Of a stretch of DNA of 64,000 nt, positions 61,813 through 64,000 are shown one piece after another. The notes beneath the pieces were generated by a model that was not told the DNA's origin, ran no database searches, and saw only the letters and a program-made list of their open reading frames with translations. Location of the stretch: the NCBI GenBank assembly GCA_965218865.1, contig CBDCME010000073.1:564158-628157 (forward strand). The letters run 5' to 3'. Source of the DNA: CBDCME01 sp965218865. Its GTDB lineage: Bacteria > Pseudomonadota > Alphaproteobacteria > JAAXGF01. The translations under genes were made by a program, and so were the position numbers. Every line of letters begins with the position of its first letter. The stretch's first letter is position 1.

Positions 61813-64000
61813 TCAATCGCCTTGGGTGAATATTGCGTTGGCTAGGTTGGCGACGTTGAGGGCGGTAAAGGGTTCGCCTTCGAATTCGATCTGTTTCGTC
61901 GCCGAGCCGTGCTTCTTCAAGTAGTCGCTGACGTTCATCCAGCGGATTTTTCCGTCCGAGCCGCGGATCACAAGCATCACGGGGTATTCGTGGGACTGCC
62001 AAAACTTGGCGTGGCGTGGGTTTTTGATTTGGAAAATCTCCTTGTCATCGCGCTTGCGTGACCTGAGATACGAATCGCCGGACTTGAGCTGGAGGTAAAC
62101 GCGCCGGCCGCTGGCCTTGCCGTTTCGCCTTGAACTCAATTTCCCCATCGATTCCCAATCGGAATTCGCCGTCGGGCGAAAAATATGCCCGGCTTCGCCC
62201 GTGGTGGAGAAGGCGTGGCCAATAAGGATCAACTCCAGACTCTCGTTATCGAGATTGATCTGGGCCTTGGCGCCCATCTCTTGCACGGTCCGGAGAAATT
62301 CATCGGAGGCGAATTTGGTTTCGATGAGATCGCGCAACGGCACACGGTCTTCACAAGCGATGCAAATGACATCGTCAAGCCCCTTCTCCAAGCGGATCCG
62401 CACGGCTCTTCGATTTTCCACCGGTACGCCGCAACTTGGGCAAACGTAGGAGCGGACTCGGGTAATGTCCTGAGCGCGCTTCTTCAGATGTTCGTGGATG
62501 AACTTTATAAACGAAACTTGCGCGTCCACCGCCGTGCGAGCTTGGAAATGCACCTGAATTTCGGCCTTACTTGCTTTCTTTTTCTTTAGAATGAGCCCGA
62601 CTCGTTTCCCCGTGAGCGTTTTGAAGTCCGCCGCATAACGCCAAAGGTGATCCATCTCAAAGTCGTTCGTGTAACGGAGCCTCACGACTAGCGTTGAATA
62701 GATTTCGTCCAGTGGTCCGGAGAATCCGTAGGTCACGACCACGTTCGGTCTATCTGGGTTTTCTGGTCGCTCTTGTTTGAAATATGAGGGAAAAACCAGT
62801 TGCGAGCCTTCGTTAGTTTCAACCCGGACGCACAAAGACCGGTCGATAAAGGTTCGCACCATGGCACGAAGGAGGATTTTTTCGTCGGCTTCGGGAATCC
62901 GCTTCATCTCCTTGAAGTCGATCTCACCTTCCAGGGCGTCCCGCTCGGCGACACATCCGATTTCGTCCGCGCTATCGCGCGCGCTGCGTACGACGGCGGA
63001 GGCGTAGTTGTTGATCAGTTCCGGGCGGAGGAGAACGAAGTCTCCGAAATCGAGCTTTTGGATCACGCCTTGCGCCGCGAGCAAGCCGATGACGGTTCGC
63101 AGTTCGTCCTCTTCCATCGTTCGGCCCTTAACCACCAAATTCAGCCTTTGGCGGAGTTCGGCAACGCGGATGAGGACGATGTCCTGCTCCTTGATGCGGA
63201 GGATGGCGTCCTTGAGCGCCTTGAAGAGTTCGGTGGTGAGAGTCCAGGGCAAGCGGTCCCAGGGAATATGGGCGGCGATCAACGCTTTCAGCGTCTTGCA
63301 CCCCTCGCCGGTTTTGGCGGAGGTGGCGACGAATTCGTCGTACCCGTGAGCGCGGACATAGGCGTCGACCTTGGCTTGACTAATCGTCAGGCCGCCGACG
63401 TCGCCGCGCCCGGCGACGAGCAAGCGCGCCGGGTCGTGTTTGACGGCGGCCTTGAGAGCCTGTTCCCAGTGGCCGAGCGGTTCGAAGGGATCGTCCCGCC
63501 GAGGATCGATCACCATCAGCGCGAGTGCGGTTTCATCCATGTAAAGCTGATGGACGAGGAGGTAGTCCGGCTGTCCGGCGAAGTCCCAGAGCCAAATCTC
63601 CCGTTCAATTCCGACCGCATCCACGCCCAAGAGCTCAAGCGGCCACACGTTCATGCCGTGGGTGGATTCGGTTTCCCGCCAGCGGTCTTCCGCCAACCGG
63701 ATCGCCAACCCCGTTTTGCCGACCCCCGATTCACCCACCAAAACAACCTTCGCATTCGTGAAAATCGGTTTCTCGCCCGATACCGCGCCGGTGACCGGGT
63801 CCGGTGGCCCACACTCTGAGCGCCCGATCGTCCGAGGCCGAGACGATTCGCCCGCCATCGGGCGTGATGGCGATCCCTCGGACAACTTTTGAGTGACCTT
63901 CGAATGTCCCGATACATTGGCCACTATCGAGGTTCCAGAGCTTGAGGGTCTTGTCGTAGGAGCCGGAGACGGCGCGTTTTCCATCGGGCGTCACCGCGAC
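61813..64000 (-). pseudogene. WD40-Roc-COR GTPase with zinc ribbon and DUF4365 domain (partial, frameshifted)
   Basis: From the right edge, a WD40 part (TPDGKRAVSGSYDKTLKLWN, GHSKVVRGIAITPDGGRIVS, SDDRALRVW) breaks frame near 63803; deleting one base joins it to DPVTGAVSGEKPIFTNAKVV. Then Roc GTPase (LVGESGVGKTGLAIRLAEDR, LWDFAGQPDYLLVHQLY, TSAKTGEGCKTL), COR region, zinc ribbon (CPSCGVPVENRR, ICIACEDRVPL) and DUF4365 (ASGRRVYLQLKSGDSYLRSR, VMLVIRGSDGKIRWMNVSDY). The acidic DUF4365 motif is scrambled by a -1/+1 indel pair (62154, 62124). Without the shift, 723 codons are open. The 5' end lies outside the window. Confidence 0.82.

Overview
The window is GC-rich DNA from what looks like an alphaproteobacterium, probably near the Rhodospirillales. 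The best evidence is the housekeeping block nagZ / site-2 protease / scpA / scpB and tatA-tatB-tatC-serS-surE-pcm-LysM/M23, an order typical of that class. No rRNA, tRNA or CRISPR array was recognised.

1-16.96 kb is a nest of mobile DNA. A Mu-like prophage (portal, terminase, Mu gp25/26/27-type proteins, lysis genes, Mor-like activator, methyltransferase, GemA, Gam, a DnaA-domain-IV protein, MuB-like ATPase, and a separate tail/tail-fibre piece) carries an intact IS21-family element with a GCGG target duplication. The prophage right end at 15148 abuts the interior of an IS5-family transposase. That IS5 copy in turn sits in a decayed IS630-family gene. No recognisable transposase A is visible and several late genes have single-base frameshifts, so the prophage looks defective.

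17-32.2 kb is metabolic: an exported winged-helix protein fused to a cold-shock domain, a multicopper oxidase, an AGCS-family symporter, and a myo-inositol locus (iolB-C-D-E to the left; iolG plus a sugar ABC transporter to the right), followed by a Prx5-type peroxiredoxin.

32.4-44.4 kb is damaged: a PEP-CTERM FG-GAP gene with a stop, an IS630 element with a frameshifting A8 tract, a PAS-GGDEF-EAL gene split by a full IS5 copy, intact alaS, and an adenylate cyclase gene with one in-frame TGA.

45-59.6 kb holds chromosome segregation (scpAB), peptidoglycan recycling (nagZ), a cation efflux protein, an iron locus (FTR1-like exported domain protein, Fur-like box, fbpB-fbpC), Tat secretion, serS, surE, pcm and a LysM/M23 lipoprotein. 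The nagZ-to-scpB block is inverted relative to tat-serS. The inverted segment is flanked by two oppositely oriented copies of a 74-154 bp palindromic intergenic repeat present five times in the window.

59.7-64 kb holds an IS1595-family element with three passenger ORFs, then the 3' part of a large WD40-Roc-COR GTPase ending in a zinc ribbon and a DUF4365 (PD-(D/E)XK-like) domain. This is the best candidate for an unusual, possibly defensive, system here. It has a frameshift after the WD40 part and a compensating indel pair over the DUF4365 acidic motif.

Single-base indels cluster in the prophage, ISs and GTPase gene, while about 30 housekeeping and metabolic genes are open. This favours real decay, but homopolymer sequencing error cannot be excluded.
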